Below are positions 1 to 8,626 of a DNA stretch of 64,000 nt, one piece after another. The position numbers and the translations under genes were made by a program. The DNA is from Saprospiraceae bacterium (lineage in GTDB: Bacteria; Bacteroidota; Bacteroidia; Chitinophagales; Saprospiraceae), in contig JANQQI010000027.1 of assembly GCA_028285085.1 (NCBI GenBank), positions 27,794 to 91,793 of the forward strand, in the 5' to 3' direction. Numbering within the stretch: position 1 is the stretch's first letter; every line of letters starts with the position of its first letter. Under the pieces are notes generated by a model. The model made no database searches. It saw only the letters and a program-made list of their open reading frames with translations, and had not been told where the DNA came from.

Positions 1-1
1 A

Positions 2-1288
2 CAATCCGGTAAAGTGGACTTAACTATTCCATTTTTGCAAGGCGTTAGTAAAGCTAATGAGATCAAACTAGGTGTATTGTACACCAATAAGGATCGAACG
101 TTTGACGAAAGTATTTTCCAAATCAACAATAGCGCCGGTGGTGAAACGGGCTATCTCGGTGATCCCGATGCTTATTTTGGTTTGGATAATCGAGGTGTTG
201 TTGGGATTATCCCCGGAGAAGAGCCCGGTGATCCCGACGAGTTTGAGATTGGCCTTTTTGCTGTGGATGAGGACCGAGAGTCAACTAAAAACAGTTATAC
301 CGGTTCAGAGCGCGTTCTTGCTGGATATTTGATGTGGGTTTACGAATTGGATCGTTTGAAAATTATTACTGGTGCGCGTGTTGAAAAAACAGACATTGAG
401 GTAACCAGTCGTGATACAAGCCTGGAGGTAGGATCGATCGATAAAACGGATATCCTGCCATCTTGGAACTTGATCTATAAACTGAACGACAAGATGAATC
501 TGCGTGGTTCTTTCAGCCAGACCTTGGCACGTCCTAATATGCGGGAGCTAGCACCATTTACCGCGATCGACTTTAACGGTGGTTTCCGTATCACAGGTAA
601 CCCTAACTTAGAGCGTACCTTGGTATTGAACTATGACTTGCGTTGGGAATGGTACCCGACTCCGGGTGAGATGTTCGCCGTAAGTACTTATTACAAAGAT
701 TTCTCTAATCCGATTGTAAAGGCATTCTTGCCAGTAGCGGCTAACCCCGAGATCGTTTTCCAAAATGTTGATAAAGGAACGGTATACGGTATTGAATTGG
801 AGGTCCGCAAACGTTTGGGCTTCATTTGGGAGAAATTGAATGATTTCAAATTCTTGGCTAACCTTTCTTACATCTATTCTGAGGTGAGTATTTCTGAGGA
901 AGAATTGGATGTCATTGACCGTTTCAATCCAGAAAAAGGAGATACGCGTCCATTCCTCGGTCAATCCCCATACCTGATTAATGCTGGTTTGAATTACCAA
1001 AATCTTGAAAACGGCATCGATGCGATCGTTTCAATCAACATTTTCGGTGAGCGTCTTTCAGAAATCAGTGAAGGTCGTAACCCGGATATCTACGAGCAGC
1101 CTATTCCACAATTGGACTTCTCCTTCAAGAAGACCTTTACCAATGGTATGGGAGTCAAATTTGTAGCTCAGAACCTGCTCGATCCATTATACAAGAAAAC
1201 CATGACCTACCGCGATACGGAATATCTGATTCAGCAATTCCGTCGTGGAGTGACCGTTGGTTTTAGCCTGTCTTATACAATTCAATAG
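2..1288 (+). CDS. TonB-dependent receptor, C-terminal barrel (5' end outside window)
   Basis: The open frame runs into the window from upstream; the first GTG at 14 is an internal codon, not a start. The visible 429 residues are outer-membrane beta-barrel with alternating aromatic and polar strands, and hold the 'RGSFSQTLARPNMREL' stretch and the 'GNPNLERT' turn typical of the last strands of TonB-dependent receptors. The barrel ends in 'GFSLSYTIQ'. Such receptors take up siderophores, oligosaccharides or peptides using ExbBD-TonB energy. The plug domain and signal peptide are missing, so the substrate cannot be named. A strong terminator follows 64 bp after the stop, so this is the last gene of its transcript. 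Confidence 0.93.
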   Translation, partial: QSGKVDLTIPFLQGVSKANEIKLGVLYTNKDRTFDESIFQINNSAGGETGYLGDPDAYFGLDNRGVVGIIPGEEPGDPDEFEIGLFAVDEDRESTKNSYTGSERVLAGYLMWVYELDRLKIITGARVEKTDIEVTSRDTSLEVGSIDKTDILPSWNLIYKLNDKMNLRGSFSQTLARPNMRELAPFTAIDFNGGFRITGNPNLERTLVLNYDLRWEWYPTPGEMFAVSTYYKDFSNPIVKAFLPVAANPEIVFQNVDKGTVYGIELEVRKRLGFIWEKLNDFKFLANLSYIYSEVSISEEELDVIDRFNPEKGDTRPFLGQSPYLINAGLNYQNLENGIDAIVSINIFGERLSEISEGRNPDIYEQPIPQLDFSFKKTFTNGMGVKFVAQNLLDPLYKKTMTYRDTEYLIQQFRRGVTVGFSLSYTIQ

Positions 1289-1352
1289 CATTTCTAACGG
1301 GAGCGAATGTGCTCTCATTAAAAATGCACTTGATTGTATTTACTCCTTGTAG

Positions 1353-1382
1353 CCCGGAGCATTTTGCTTCGGGTTTTTTTTT
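1353..1382 (+). terminator. Rho-independent terminator after the TonB receptor
   Basis: A 9-bp stem (cccggagca / tgcttcggg, one G-U pair) with a short loop is followed by nine T residues. Confidence 0.85.
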
Positions 1383-1465
1383 ACGATTAATTGCCTTTCT
1401 CTTAATCCTGACTTAAGACACCAAAGTGATATTTGTGGATGTAATTAGTCTTGTAAGTAACAAGT

Positions 1466-1495
1466 CATCAGCGCTTTCAAAGGAAGGCGCTGATG
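1466..1495. other. Hairpin in the long gap 1289-1918
   Basis: A perfect 9-bp inverted repeat (catcagcgc / gcgctgatg) with a 12-nt loop is followed by a short T run and five C residues. It lies 84 bp beyond the receptor terminator, with no gene between 1289 and 1918. It could be an attenuator, a second terminator or part of a small RNA; I see no coding frame that looks real here. Confidence 0.4.
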
Positions 1496-1711
1496 TCGAT
1501 GTTTTCCCCCAAAAAAAGATTTATTGTGGGTAGAATGTAATTGTAATTTTAAAAAAGGATAACAAGCGATTTGAACATCCCTTACGGGAATTTAAACCCA
1601 TTTTAAAATACAGTTAATCTTTAAATCTCATTTTTACCTACGATTAAGCCATTTATCGATTTTCTCTTCTCTTCCACCTTATGACTATCTCGCATCATAA
1701 TGCTCTTGCCT

Positions 1712-1747
1712 GAAGGCTGCGTTTCCCCGACACAGCCTTCTGCTTTT
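1712..1747 (+). terminator. Second terminator-like hairpin in the gap 1289-1918
   Basis: A perfect 8-bp stem (gaaggctg / cagccttc) with a 13-nt loop is followed by 'tgctttttt'. It ends no recognised gene: the preceding 360 bp have no convincing ORF. It may close a small non-coding transcript that starts somewhere after 1400. Confidence 0.6.
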
Positions 1748-1918
1748 TTATGCCTTTGGGTTAGTTTATACCGTAAAATCTAAGCTATTAGTGAGCCGAT
1801 GGGCTGATTCTCACCCTAAACACATACCAAAAAATAATAAGTCATTTACAACCAATTAATATTAAACAGACAACTTGCTGTTGATTTGAAGCACTATTTT
1901 ATTCACTAATCGCATCAA

Positions 1919-2839
1919 ATGAACAGAAGATCCCTAGATATTGTGGTCATCTCGGATGTACATCTTGGCACCTACGAATGCCACGCTAAGGAATTGCTAA
2001 AATACCTGCGGAGCATCAAGCCAGGCATTCTGGTCCTCAACGGTGACTTCATTGATACTGCGCAATTGCGGCGGGAGTCATTCCCCAAAACGCATATGCA
2101 AGTCATCTGTGAGGTTATCAATCTTTCCGTGACGGGAACCAATGTATACTACATCACAGGCAATCGAGATGACCTGATGCGTCGCTTTTCGGAATTTTCA
2201 ACCAGCACGATTAGCTTACGTGACAAACTGGTGCTACAGTTGAAAGATCGAAAATATTGGATCTTCCACGGCGATGTATTTGACGCGTCTTTGCGCGTAT
2301 CGCCCTGGTTGACGCGTCTTGGCAGCACAGGCTACAATATGCTTCTTCGCACCAATCGCCTGATCAACAAATTTCGGCGCTGGCTCGGGAAGGATCGCAT
2401 GTCCTACGCCGGCAAAATTAAGACTGGCGTGAAACAAGCGGTACAGTTTGTGCAGCAGTTTGAAAAGCTGGCGACCCGATTGGCCGCGGAGCAAGGCTAC
2501 GATAGCGTTATTTGTGGCCACATTCACCAACCGGTGATCAAAGATTTACAGCACGAAGGCAAGACTGTAATGTACATGAACTCCGGCGACTGGGTCGAAA
2601 ATTTGACGGCTCTGGAATATCGCTGGGGGAATTGGTCGCTGTACGAATACGACGAGTTGGATTTCAACTACGTCAATCCCAGACTTCACGTCAAAGAGAA
2701 ACCCAAGGCGAAAAAACGCACGGAAGGTGCACGAGGAGAAGGGACGCTGAGCACAAGTACGAGTACAGATGCCGAAGTGTTTTTTGAACAATTACTACAA
2801 ACGAAGAGAAATGGGACATTTAACCTTAGACAAAGCTAA
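1919..2839 (+). CDS. UDP-2,3-diacylglucosamine diphosphatase-like metallophosphoesterase
   Basis: A 306-residue calcineurin-like phosphoesterase. The metal-binding motifs appear in order: D-x-H in 'SDVHLG' (about residues 12-17), 'NGDFID' (about 41-46), 'GNRDD' (about 81-85), 'HGDVFD' and a late 'GHIHQP'. 'GNRD' rather than 'GNHD' is normal for LpxH-type enzymes, which hydrolyse UDP-2,3-diacylglucosamine to lipid X in lipid A synthesis. Bacteroidota proteins of this length usually carry this annotation, although the true substrate is seldom tested. The last 40 residues are charged and low in complexity and look dispensable. The ATG at 1919 is the only sensible start. The 3' end overlaps the next gene by 29 bp. 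Confidence 0.8.
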   Translation: MNRRSLDIVVISDVHLGTYECHAKELLKYLRSIKPGILVLNGDFIDTAQLRRESFPKTHMQVICEVINLSVTGTNVYYITGNRDDLMRRFSEFSTSTISLRDKLVLQLKDRKYWIFHGDVFDASLRVSPWLTRLGSTGYNMLLRTNRLINKFRRWLGKDRMSYAGKIKTGVKQAVQFVQQFEKLATRLAAEQGYDSVICGHIHQPVIKDLQHEGKTVMYMNSGDWVENLTALEYRWGNWSLYEYDELDFNYVNPRLHVKEKPKAKKRTEGARGEGTLSTSTSTDAEVFFEQLLQTKRNGTFNLRQS

Positions 2840-3086
2840 CAACCGAGCTATTTTGGCCGGACAGGCCCTGGAACTAAACGCACCTGAATTTGACATTCTT
2901 TGGCTCTTGGCTTCCCAGCCAGGACGTATTTTTTCGCGGGAAGACATTGTGGTAGCCATGACGACTAATCATCCCTACGTAGATGTTAGTCCACTGCCCG
3001 AATATATTAGCCGGTTACATACCCAACTAGGCAAAGGTTATATTCGCCTAGTGGGCGGCGCTTACCAGTTTTTGCATCGCGCTTAG
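2811..3086 (+). CDS. Stand-alone OmpR/PhoB-type winged-helix protein
   Basis: A 91-residue protein that is almost entirely a C-terminal response-regulator-type winged helix: 'LELNAPEFDILWLLASQPGR' followed by 'IFSREDIV' matches the first helices and turn of the Trans_reg_C fold, and 'YISRLHTQLGKGYIRLVGG' fits the recognition helix and wing. There is no receiver domain. The ATG at 2811, inside the end of the phosphoesterase gene and after 'aagagaa', gives exactly the domain; the upstream in-frame codon at 2769 would add 14 residues that do not fit. The overlap implies translational coupling with the phosphoesterase. It could be a small DNA-binding regulator or a protein-interaction module. Confidence 0.7.
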   Translation: MGHLTLDKANNRAILAGQALELNAPEFDILWLLASQPGRIFSREDIVVAMTTNHPYVDVSPLPEYISRLHTQLGKGYIRLVGGAYQFLHRA

Positions 3087-3098
3087 AGCGGGTAGCGC

Positions 3099-3590
3099 CT
3101 AGCGCTCCAGAATAGATTTTAGATCGGCGGGAGAATAGTTAACAGATTTAAGCGTCTTTTTATCAGAAGTTCGATAAACCAGATAGACGCCATCCACTTC
3201 TTCATAATAACTTTCTACACCATCTTTTGCTTTATAGTGTGCCATGGTTGCGATGGCCTCTTCTTCCGTTTTGCAGGTCTTACTCATATTGGAGCGCTGC
3301 ACCTCATCGAATAATTCCCGGAATTTTTCACCTAAACCGAATTCCAACACGGCCCCGGAGAGGACATACTGGATATCACACAGGGCGTCAGCAACTTCTA
3401 CTAAATCGTTATTGTCGATTGCCTCCTGGAGCTCTTTCAGCTCCTCTGAGATCAGACTTACCCGCAGCTTGCACCGTTGTTCTGACGGAATGGTCGGCTC
3501 GTCTAAGATCGGATGCTTGAACGTTCTGTGAAATTCAGCGACTTGGTTCAGTGCATCTATTTGTTGCATTTTCTTATTCTTGATTTCCAT
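3099..3590 (-). CDS. MazG-like / PRA-PH family nucleotide pyrophosphohydrolase
   Basis: A 163-residue all-alpha NTP-pyrophosphohydrolase-family protein. The Mg-binding pattern is visible as 'SEELKELQEAI' (ExxxE) followed about 20 residues later by 'EVADALCDIQYV' (ExxD). The family hydrolyses nucleoside triphosphates or related pyrophosphates, often as house-cleaning enzymes. The C-terminal third, rich in Tyr and Lys, lies outside the usual core. A second ATG at codon 8 (MQQIDAL), preceded by a purine-rich stretch, is an equally good start. The gene converges with the winged-helix gene, 12 bp away. Confidence 0.75.
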   Translation of the reverse strand: MEIKNKKMQQIDALNQVAEFHRTFKHPILDEPTIPSEQRCKLRVSLISEELKELQEAIDNNDLVEVADALCDIQYVLSGAVLEFGLGEKFRELFDEVQRSNMSKTCKTEEEAIATMAHYKAKDGVESYYEEVDGVYLVYRTSDKKTLKSVNYSPADLKSILER

Positions 3591-3676
3591 AGAGGACGAA
3601 TGTGTTTTCTAATATTAAAATGAAGTGTATTCGAATTGCCGTTATCATAAGTAAGATAAATCTAATCCCTAAGGTC

Positions 3677-4498
3677 CTACTCTCCAATATCTCCCAATTC
3701 CACCCCTTCTGAGTACGCCATTTTCACACCATTAGCGTGGAAAACTGCCTTGATAGCCTGATTGCACGCAAAAGTGGCACTCCAATAATGATCTGGATTA
3801 ATAAACGGCCGGACCGCCAATACGATGAAGTGAGTATCATAAGACTCGATACCAATCGAGGGTGCAGGATCTTGTAATACTTCCGGGATATCCCGTAAAG
3901 CTGATTCGATGAGCCCTTTTACGCGTGGAAAGCTTTCGGCGTAGGGCATATTAATCTGTAGTTCGAGATGGATATGACCCTTATCAGAATAATTGGTGAT
4001 AACACCGGATACAACTTGCCCATTCGGGACAATATGTACCTTCTGACCGGGCGTGACGATGGTGGTATTAAAAATCTGGATAGATTCAACTCGACCGAAG
4101 CGCTCGCAAATCTCAACCCAGTCACCTAGTTTATAGGGTTTGAATACCATAATTGTGATGCCAGCAGCAAAGTTGCTGAGATTGCCCTGTAAAGCCAAGC
4201 CTACCGCAAAACCAGCCGCAGCCAGTACGGCTACCAACGAGGTCAGCTCAAAGCCAATAAATCCGGCGGCGATGAGCAAGACGGTAATTTTTAATGCAAT
4301 ATCGACTAAAGAGCCGAGGAAGGAAGTCACCTCGGGAGCCATCTTCGCTTTATTTAGCGTGACTTGTGTCAGGCGGCTGATTTTACGGACTAGCCAGAAT
4401 CCTACGAGCAAAGCCACAACTGCTAGTGCTAAATTGGGCAAAAACGCGGCGATCCAGTCCTGAGCTTGCTCCAGATATTTCGTCAAATCTTCTTTCAT
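3677..4498 (-). CDS. Small-conductance mechanosensitive channel, MscS family
   Basis: A 273-residue inner-membrane channel that opens under membrane tension to release solutes during hypo-osmotic shock. Three N-terminal membrane helices are visible (about 20-40, 62-82, 87-110). The third carries the glycine/alanine-rich pore signature 'AAAGFAVGLALQGNLSNFAAG', split here as AAAGFAVGLALQG then NLSNFAAG. The cytoplasmic beta domain follows ('YKLGDWVEI', 'VPNGQVVSG'). I chose the ATG at 4498 because it begins at 'MKEDLTKYL', just before the first helix; an upstream ATG at 4567 would add 23 uncharacteristic residues. Length is close to that of E. coli MscS. Confidence 0.92.
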   Translation of the reverse strand: MKEDLTKYLEQAQDWIAAFLPNLALAVVALLVGFWLVRKISRLTQVTLNKAKMAPEVTSFLGSLVDIALKITVLLIAAGFIGFELTSLVAVLAAAGFAVGLALQGNLSNFAAGITIMVFKPYKLGDWVEICERFGRVESIQIFNTTIVTPGQKVHIVPNGQVVSGVITNYSDKGHIHLELQINMPYAESFPRVKGLIESALRDIPEVLQDPAPSIGIESYDTHFIVLAVRPFINPDHYWSATFACNQAIKAVFHANGVKMAYSEGVELGDIGE

Positions 4499-4687
4499 AG
4501 TATTTTTCGTGTTCGTTGATTGTCGAGGGCCAAAATTAAGATAATCTGCTAAGAATTCGATAAACATAGCAGCAAAGCCGACACTTAGTACGTTTGATAG
4601 ATGTAATTATATGATTACCCCAAGGTCAATCGCGGTAATCCGGTTGTTTATCCCGGGATTTTGGACTAACTTTAAAATTATTTGTCC

Positions 4688-5251
4688 ATGGATATCGCTT
4701 TGCAATTGCAACACGAAGAGAAAAATCTGATTGAAGCTTGTGTCAACAAGGAGCGCTGGGCGCAGAAGCAGCTGTATGAGGAACACTACGGTAAGATGAT
4801 GGGCGTGTGCTTACGCTACAGCAACAATCAGGACGATGCACTGGACATTCTCCACGAAGGTTTTCTCAAAGTTTTTAATCACATCAGTAAGTACCAACCT
4901 GGTACTTCAATCAGTGCTTGGATTCGTCGAATCATGGTCAATACTTCTATTGATTATTATCGCAAGAGCATTCGCCGACGGACCGAGGATATTGACCAAG
5001 CTTATCACGTCAGCGCCCCCAATGCCGATGCGATCAGCCAATGCAGTGAAAAAGAAATTTTGCAAGCGATTCAAACATTATCGCCTGCTTATAGAACCGT
5101 ATTTAATCTTTACGTTATAGAAGGCTATTCCCATCGGGAAATCGCTGAACAATTAGGCATAACTGAAAGTACATCCAGATCTAATTTGGTTAAAGCGAGA
5201 CTGAAACTAAAAGCATTACTCGCTTCGAATTATTTTGAGTATGGAAAATAA
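4688..5251 (+). CDS. ECF-type RNA polymerase sigma factor
   Basis: A 188-residue sigma-70 family factor of extracytoplasmic-function type. Region 2 is seen in 'MMGVCLRYSNNQDDALDILH' followed by 'EGFLKVFNHI', with the DNA-melting part 'SAWIRRIMVNTSIDYYRK'. Region 4 is the helix-turn-helix 'GYSHREIAEQLGITESTSRS'. The ATG at 4688 is preferred to the TTG at 4682. The stop overlaps the next gene's start by 11 bp, so the two are translated as a pair; the partner has features of an anti-sigma factor. The gene is divergent from the MscS channel. Confidence 0.93.
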   Translation: MDIALQLQHEEKNLIEACVNKERWAQKQLYEEHYGKMMGVCLRYSNNQDDALDILHEGFLKVFNHISKYQPGTSISAWIRRIMVNTSIDYYRKSIRRRTEDIDQAYHVSAPNADAISQCSEKEILQAIQTLSPAYRTVFNLYVIEGYSHREIAEQLGITESTSRSNLVKARLKLKALLASNYFEYGK

Positions 5252-6791
5252 CTTTGACAAGTTTATTCGGGAACGCATGGAGCGTATGGAGGTGCCCAAG
5301 GACGGCGCCCAGTGGGGAAAGATGGAGCAACTGCTCGATCAACAGGCCGGCGGTGGCACCCCCGATATCGAGGATGTCTACTTGGACGGCATGGTCTATG
5401 ACAACCTCAATACCTTTGAGGTGCCTTACGAGGAAGGACATTGGGACGCTATGCGTGCGCGCTTGGACGATCCTTACGCCATCCGCCGTCGCGTGATGAA
5501 ATACAAAGTGATCGAAGTGGCGCTCTTGCTGCTCTTTGTTTTCACTTTCTGGCAGTACTTACCTAATAGTACGGCTAAGATGGATCGTACACCAAGGCCA
5601 ATTGCTGATCTTAGTAGCCCGGCTACTACGCCGAATGACCAGCAGCAAACGGCCGGCGAATTATCCAGTGATCAACTAACGACCAGTGCAACGCTAGAGA
5701 GAGCAACCTTGGCGGAATCTGCTTCCGCGGGTGCGCTAGCGGGATTACAACAAGCTTCGGCCACTACCTTGGCTGCCGCTGGGACCTATAATAGAACAGC
5801 TTCAACAACTTCGGAGGCAAATGCCTCGAATCTACTTGCAACCCAAACGACAAGGTCGACCTATTCAGCCTTAAGAGGTGGTGATGCTATGGTGACACCT
5901 TTGTCAAACTTACAATTACTATCTGCTAACCTTGTCCCTAATGAACCGGGCCTTAATCTCTTACCGACTCTGGCTCCGGGACAATTACTAATGAATCCAT
6001 CAGAGATGATGCGGATTCAGCCCAAATTAGTTGATCCACAGCCTGATCATCTCGCTGCGGAGCGACTTTTGGTTAAATCTCCCGCGGAGGGACGACGTCT
6101 ACGGGTAGGGATGGTCTTTGGACCAGATGTCAACTATGTCATGACGCCTTACGATGACAAGTTTCGTCAAGACCCTTTCAATCAGTATGCCTTGGGCTAC
6201 AGTGGAGGTTTAACGCTCAGCTTCCAGTATAATCGCTGGGAAGTGGAAACCGGTGCGATTTATTCGGCCAAGTCTTACGGCGCTCGGAATACATACGAAA
6301 TTCAGGGCAGCTTCTTTCAGGGTGGCTATGTCCGTAAGGGGCTAGCCGGATCAGAGCTGGATATTCTGCGCATCCCACTGAATGTACGCTACAATATGGT
6401 CGTGAAGCGCAAATGGAATTTCTACATGTTGACGGGGGCTTCTGTCAATATGGCCTTGGAACGTTTGCATCAATTTACCAATCAAACAGTTGGAAACTCT
6501 GAGATAATGGCTTCACCGGTACCGGGCGGCGCTTTAAATCTGGTGACTGATTTGCACCGCGATCCAGGGACCTATGATGGTTTGTTTGAAGGTGGAAGTA
6601 TTTTTGAAAATACATACCTCAGTGCTAATCTTGGGGTAGGTGTGGAACGCTTTTTCGGCGGTCGCATGAGTATCTTCTTCGAACCCGTTTACCAGCAGCA
6701 ATTCACACGCGGCATGGGACCACAAAAAGATCAAATCAACACCATGTCTTTGCAAACCGGGGTACGCGTTAATCTCGGAGCAAAACGATAA
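5241..6791 (+). CDS. Sigma-coupled membrane-anchored protein with C-terminal beta-barrel-like domain
   Basis: A 516-residue protein in three parts. Residues 1-85 are hydrophilic and hold two copies of a short motif, 'VPKDGAQWGKMEQLLD' (18-33) and 'VPYEEGHWDAMRARLD' (61-76), of the form VPxxxxxWxxMxxxLD. Residues about 89-107 are one membrane helix (VIEVALLLLFVFTFW). A Ser/Thr/Ala/Gln-rich linker of about 170 residues leads to a C-terminal domain (about 285-516) with beta-hairpin, porin-like strands ending in 'TGVRVNLGAKR'. Position and overlap with the sigma gene argue for an anti-sigma role. The barrel-like end suggests an outer-membrane contact. The start is the ATG at 5241, which overlaps the sigma stop. 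Confidence 0.75.
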   Translation: MENNFDKFIRERMERMEVPKDGAQWGKMEQLLDQQAGGGTPDIEDVYLDGMVYDNLNTFEVPYEEGHWDAMRARLDDPYAIRRRVMKYKVIEVALLLLFVFTFWQYLPNSTAKMDRTPRPIADLSSPATTPNDQQQTAGELSSDQLTTSATLERATLAESASAGALAGLQQASATTLAAAGTYNRTASTTSEANASNLLATQTTRSTYSALRGGDAMVTPLSNLQLLSANLVPNEPGLNLLPTLAPGQLLMNPSEMMRIQPKLVDPQPDHLAAERLLVKSPAEGRRLRVGMVFGPDVNYVMTPYDDKFRQDPFNQYALGYSGGLTLSFQYNRWEVETGAIYSAKSYGARNTYEIQGSFFQGGYVRKGLAGSELDILRIPLNVRYNMVVKRKWNFYMLTGASVNMALERLHQFTNQTVGNSEIMASPVPGGALNLVTDLHRDPGTYDGLFEGGSIFENTYLSANLGVGVERFFGGRMSIFFEPVYQQQFTRGMGPQKDQINTMSLQTGVRVNLGAKR

Positions 6792-6812
6792 GTCTACATC
6801 TTAGCAAGACCG

Positions 6813-6849
6813 AAAGCGCTATTTCCAATGAGGGAGATAGCGCTTTTTG
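6813..6849 (+). terminator. Terminator after the sigma/beta-barrel operon
   Basis: A perfect 10-bp stem (aaagcgctat / atagcgcttt) with a 14-nt loop merges into a T run. The rest of the gap 6850-7170 is AT-rich and shows no convincing gene or repeat. Confidence 0.88.
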
Positions 6850-7170
6850 TTTATGGCGATTACCAATATTCAACGAAAGAGCGTCCTAGTTGAGACAGTT
6901 AACATCGATTTTCTAAAAACAAAGACGGTAATTTGAGCCAAATTCATCCACTGACCGTTTCAATTGCGTATAGTGAGTAAAGGAGTTGTTTAAAAATGAA
7001 TGGATAGTTTATTTACAAATTATTGATTCCTAAATACTTCAGCTATTTTAATTTCCGTAGGTATGGTTACGAAAAAAAATGAGCTTCGTCTTAGAAATCA
7101 AGCACTTACAATTAATTCTAGAACACATTTTTAAACAACTTCAAAGTTTGATAACCACAAACCAACTGAG

Positions 7171-7968
7171 ATGAAAAAAGTCTGGCTACCTATCTTATTT
7201 ATGGTAAGCGTATTTGCGATCCTATGTTTTACGCAATGCGGCGTAAGTAAAATCCAATCTAGTTCTCGCCCGGTATCGCACGTGATCTGGGATAGTTTAC
7301 TACAACAATACGTTACTACATCCGGTGATGTCAATTACAATGGATTTATCCAGGATAGTACGAAGTTTAATCAATACTTGAACCTGTTGGGCAATAACCA
7401 TCCAAATGACCAAAACTGGAGTAGAGACGAACGATTAGCCTATTGGATCAATGCTTATAATGCCTATACGGTCAAAATTATCGTGGACCATTACCCTGTG
7501 GATGGAATCAAAGATATTAAGCGAGGGATTCCTTTTGTCAATACCGTTTGGGATATCAAATTCATCAACATTGAAGATCAAACCTACGATCTGAATAATA
7601 TTGAGCACGGCATTATCCGTAAGCGATTTGAGGAGCCGCGGATTCACTTTGCGGTGAATTGTGCCTCGGTATCCTGCCCTCGTTTACGTAACGAGGCTTA
7701 TACCGCCGAAAAGCTGGAGAAACAGCTCACGGATCAAGCGCGCTACTTCCTTCGCAATCCGGTCAAGAATCGGCTGAGTAATGATCAGCTTCAACTTTCA
7801 AAAATCTTTAAATGGTTCAGCGGAGATTTTAAAGATGGCGGATTTAAAGGTGTGCGTGATTTTGTACAGCAGTACGGCCCAGCTCACAGCCAAGATGCGG
7901 ATATCAAATATCTGGATTATGATTGGCGCTTAAATGACGGGCGGGCACAAGGCGCTACTACGGATTAG
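7171..7968 (+). CDS. DUF547 family lipoprotein
   Basis: A 265-residue DUF547 protein of unknown function. The N-terminus is a hydrophobic signal ending in 'CFTQCG', a plausible though imperfect lipobox. The family core is clear: 'YWINAYNAYTVKI', the 'GIPFVNTVWD' segment, and 'HFAVNCASVSCPRL' with its conserved Cys pair, followed by 'LSKIFKWFSGDF'. DUF547 has been compared to cysteine-peptidase folds, but no activity is established. It is probably periplasmic or surface-anchored. It is monocistronic, between a terminator and the convergent smpB. Confidence 0.85.
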   Translation: MKKVWLPILFMVSVFAILCFTQCGVSKIQSSSRPVSHVIWDSLLQQYVTTSGDVNYNGFIQDSTKFNQYLNLLGNNHPNDQNWSRDERLAYWINAYNAYTVKIIVDHYPVDGIKDIKRGIPFVNTVWDIKFINIEDQTYDLNNIEHGIIRKRFEEPRIHFAVNCASVSCPRLRNEAYTAEKLEKQLTDQARYFLRNPVKNRLSNDQLQLSKIFKWFSGDFKDGGFKGVRDFVQQYGPAHSQDADIKYLDYDWRLNDGRAQGATTD

Positions 7969-8004
7969 GAAAAGGACTGAATTAAATCATCTAGGTTTTG
8001 CCGT

Positions 8005-8469
8005 TTAACGATACTTTTTCATGCGATCCATATCGCGTTTGAGATCGCGTTCTTTGATGGATTCCCGCTTATCGTAAGATTTTTTACCCTGGGCGAGAGC
8101 GATTTGGACTTTAGCGAGGCCGCGTTCGGAGAGATGTAGATCGATGGGGACGATGGTGAAGCCTTTTTCTTTGACACGTTTTTCGAGCTTGCGGAGTTCT
8201 TGACGGCGGAGTAGTAGTTTGCGGGTACGTTTGGTCTCGTGGTTATTTTGATTCCCGAATTTATACTCTGCGATAAATAAATTTCGGATGTACAACTCAC
8301 CATCCTTAAATTGACAAAAGGCCTCCTTGAGATTGGCATTACCTTCTCGGAGGGACTTGATCTCGGTGCCAGTTAAAAGAATCCCCGCTTCGAATTCCGC
8401 CAGAAAGTGGTATTCAAATTTTGCTCGTCGATTCGACACTAATACATTCTTATCTTTGTGCTTGGCCAT
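8005..8469 (-). CDS. smpB: SsrA-binding protein SmpB
   Basis: A 154-residue protein of normal family length. SmpB binds tmRNA and brings it to stalled ribosomes for trans-translation. The signatures are 'NRRAKFEYHF', 'GTEIKSLREGNANL', 'AFCQFKDGELYIRN', 'RKLLLRRQEL' and the basic C-terminal tail 'KSYDKRESIKERDLKRD'. The tail is the part that enters the decoding centre. The tmRNA gene itself is not in the window. Confidence 0.97.
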   Translation of the reverse strand: MAKHKDKNVLVSNRRAKFEYHFLAEFEAGILLTGTEIKSLREGNANLKEAFCQFKDGELYIRNLFIAEYKFGNQNNHETKRTRKLLLRRQELRKLEKRVKEKGFTIVPIDLHLSERGLAKVQIALAQGKKSYDKRESIKERDLKRDMDRMKKYR

Positions 8470-8626
8470 AACGCTCTTGGACTAATATTACTTTATCCGC
8501 CCTACAATTTTCCCGCCGCTTCGCAGCGGGCCCACGAAAATAGGGTAATTGTCGAGCAAAACATCATTAGGAACAAGCAAAGTGGCGAAAAGATTTCACT
8601 GCTCGGTCAAAAAACAGAAATTTTAA

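Noticed and set aside
3227..3531. Plus-strand ORFs of 95-97 codons opposite the MazG-like gene
   Set aside because: Overlap a gene with clear family motifs; no ribosome-binding site or known motif.
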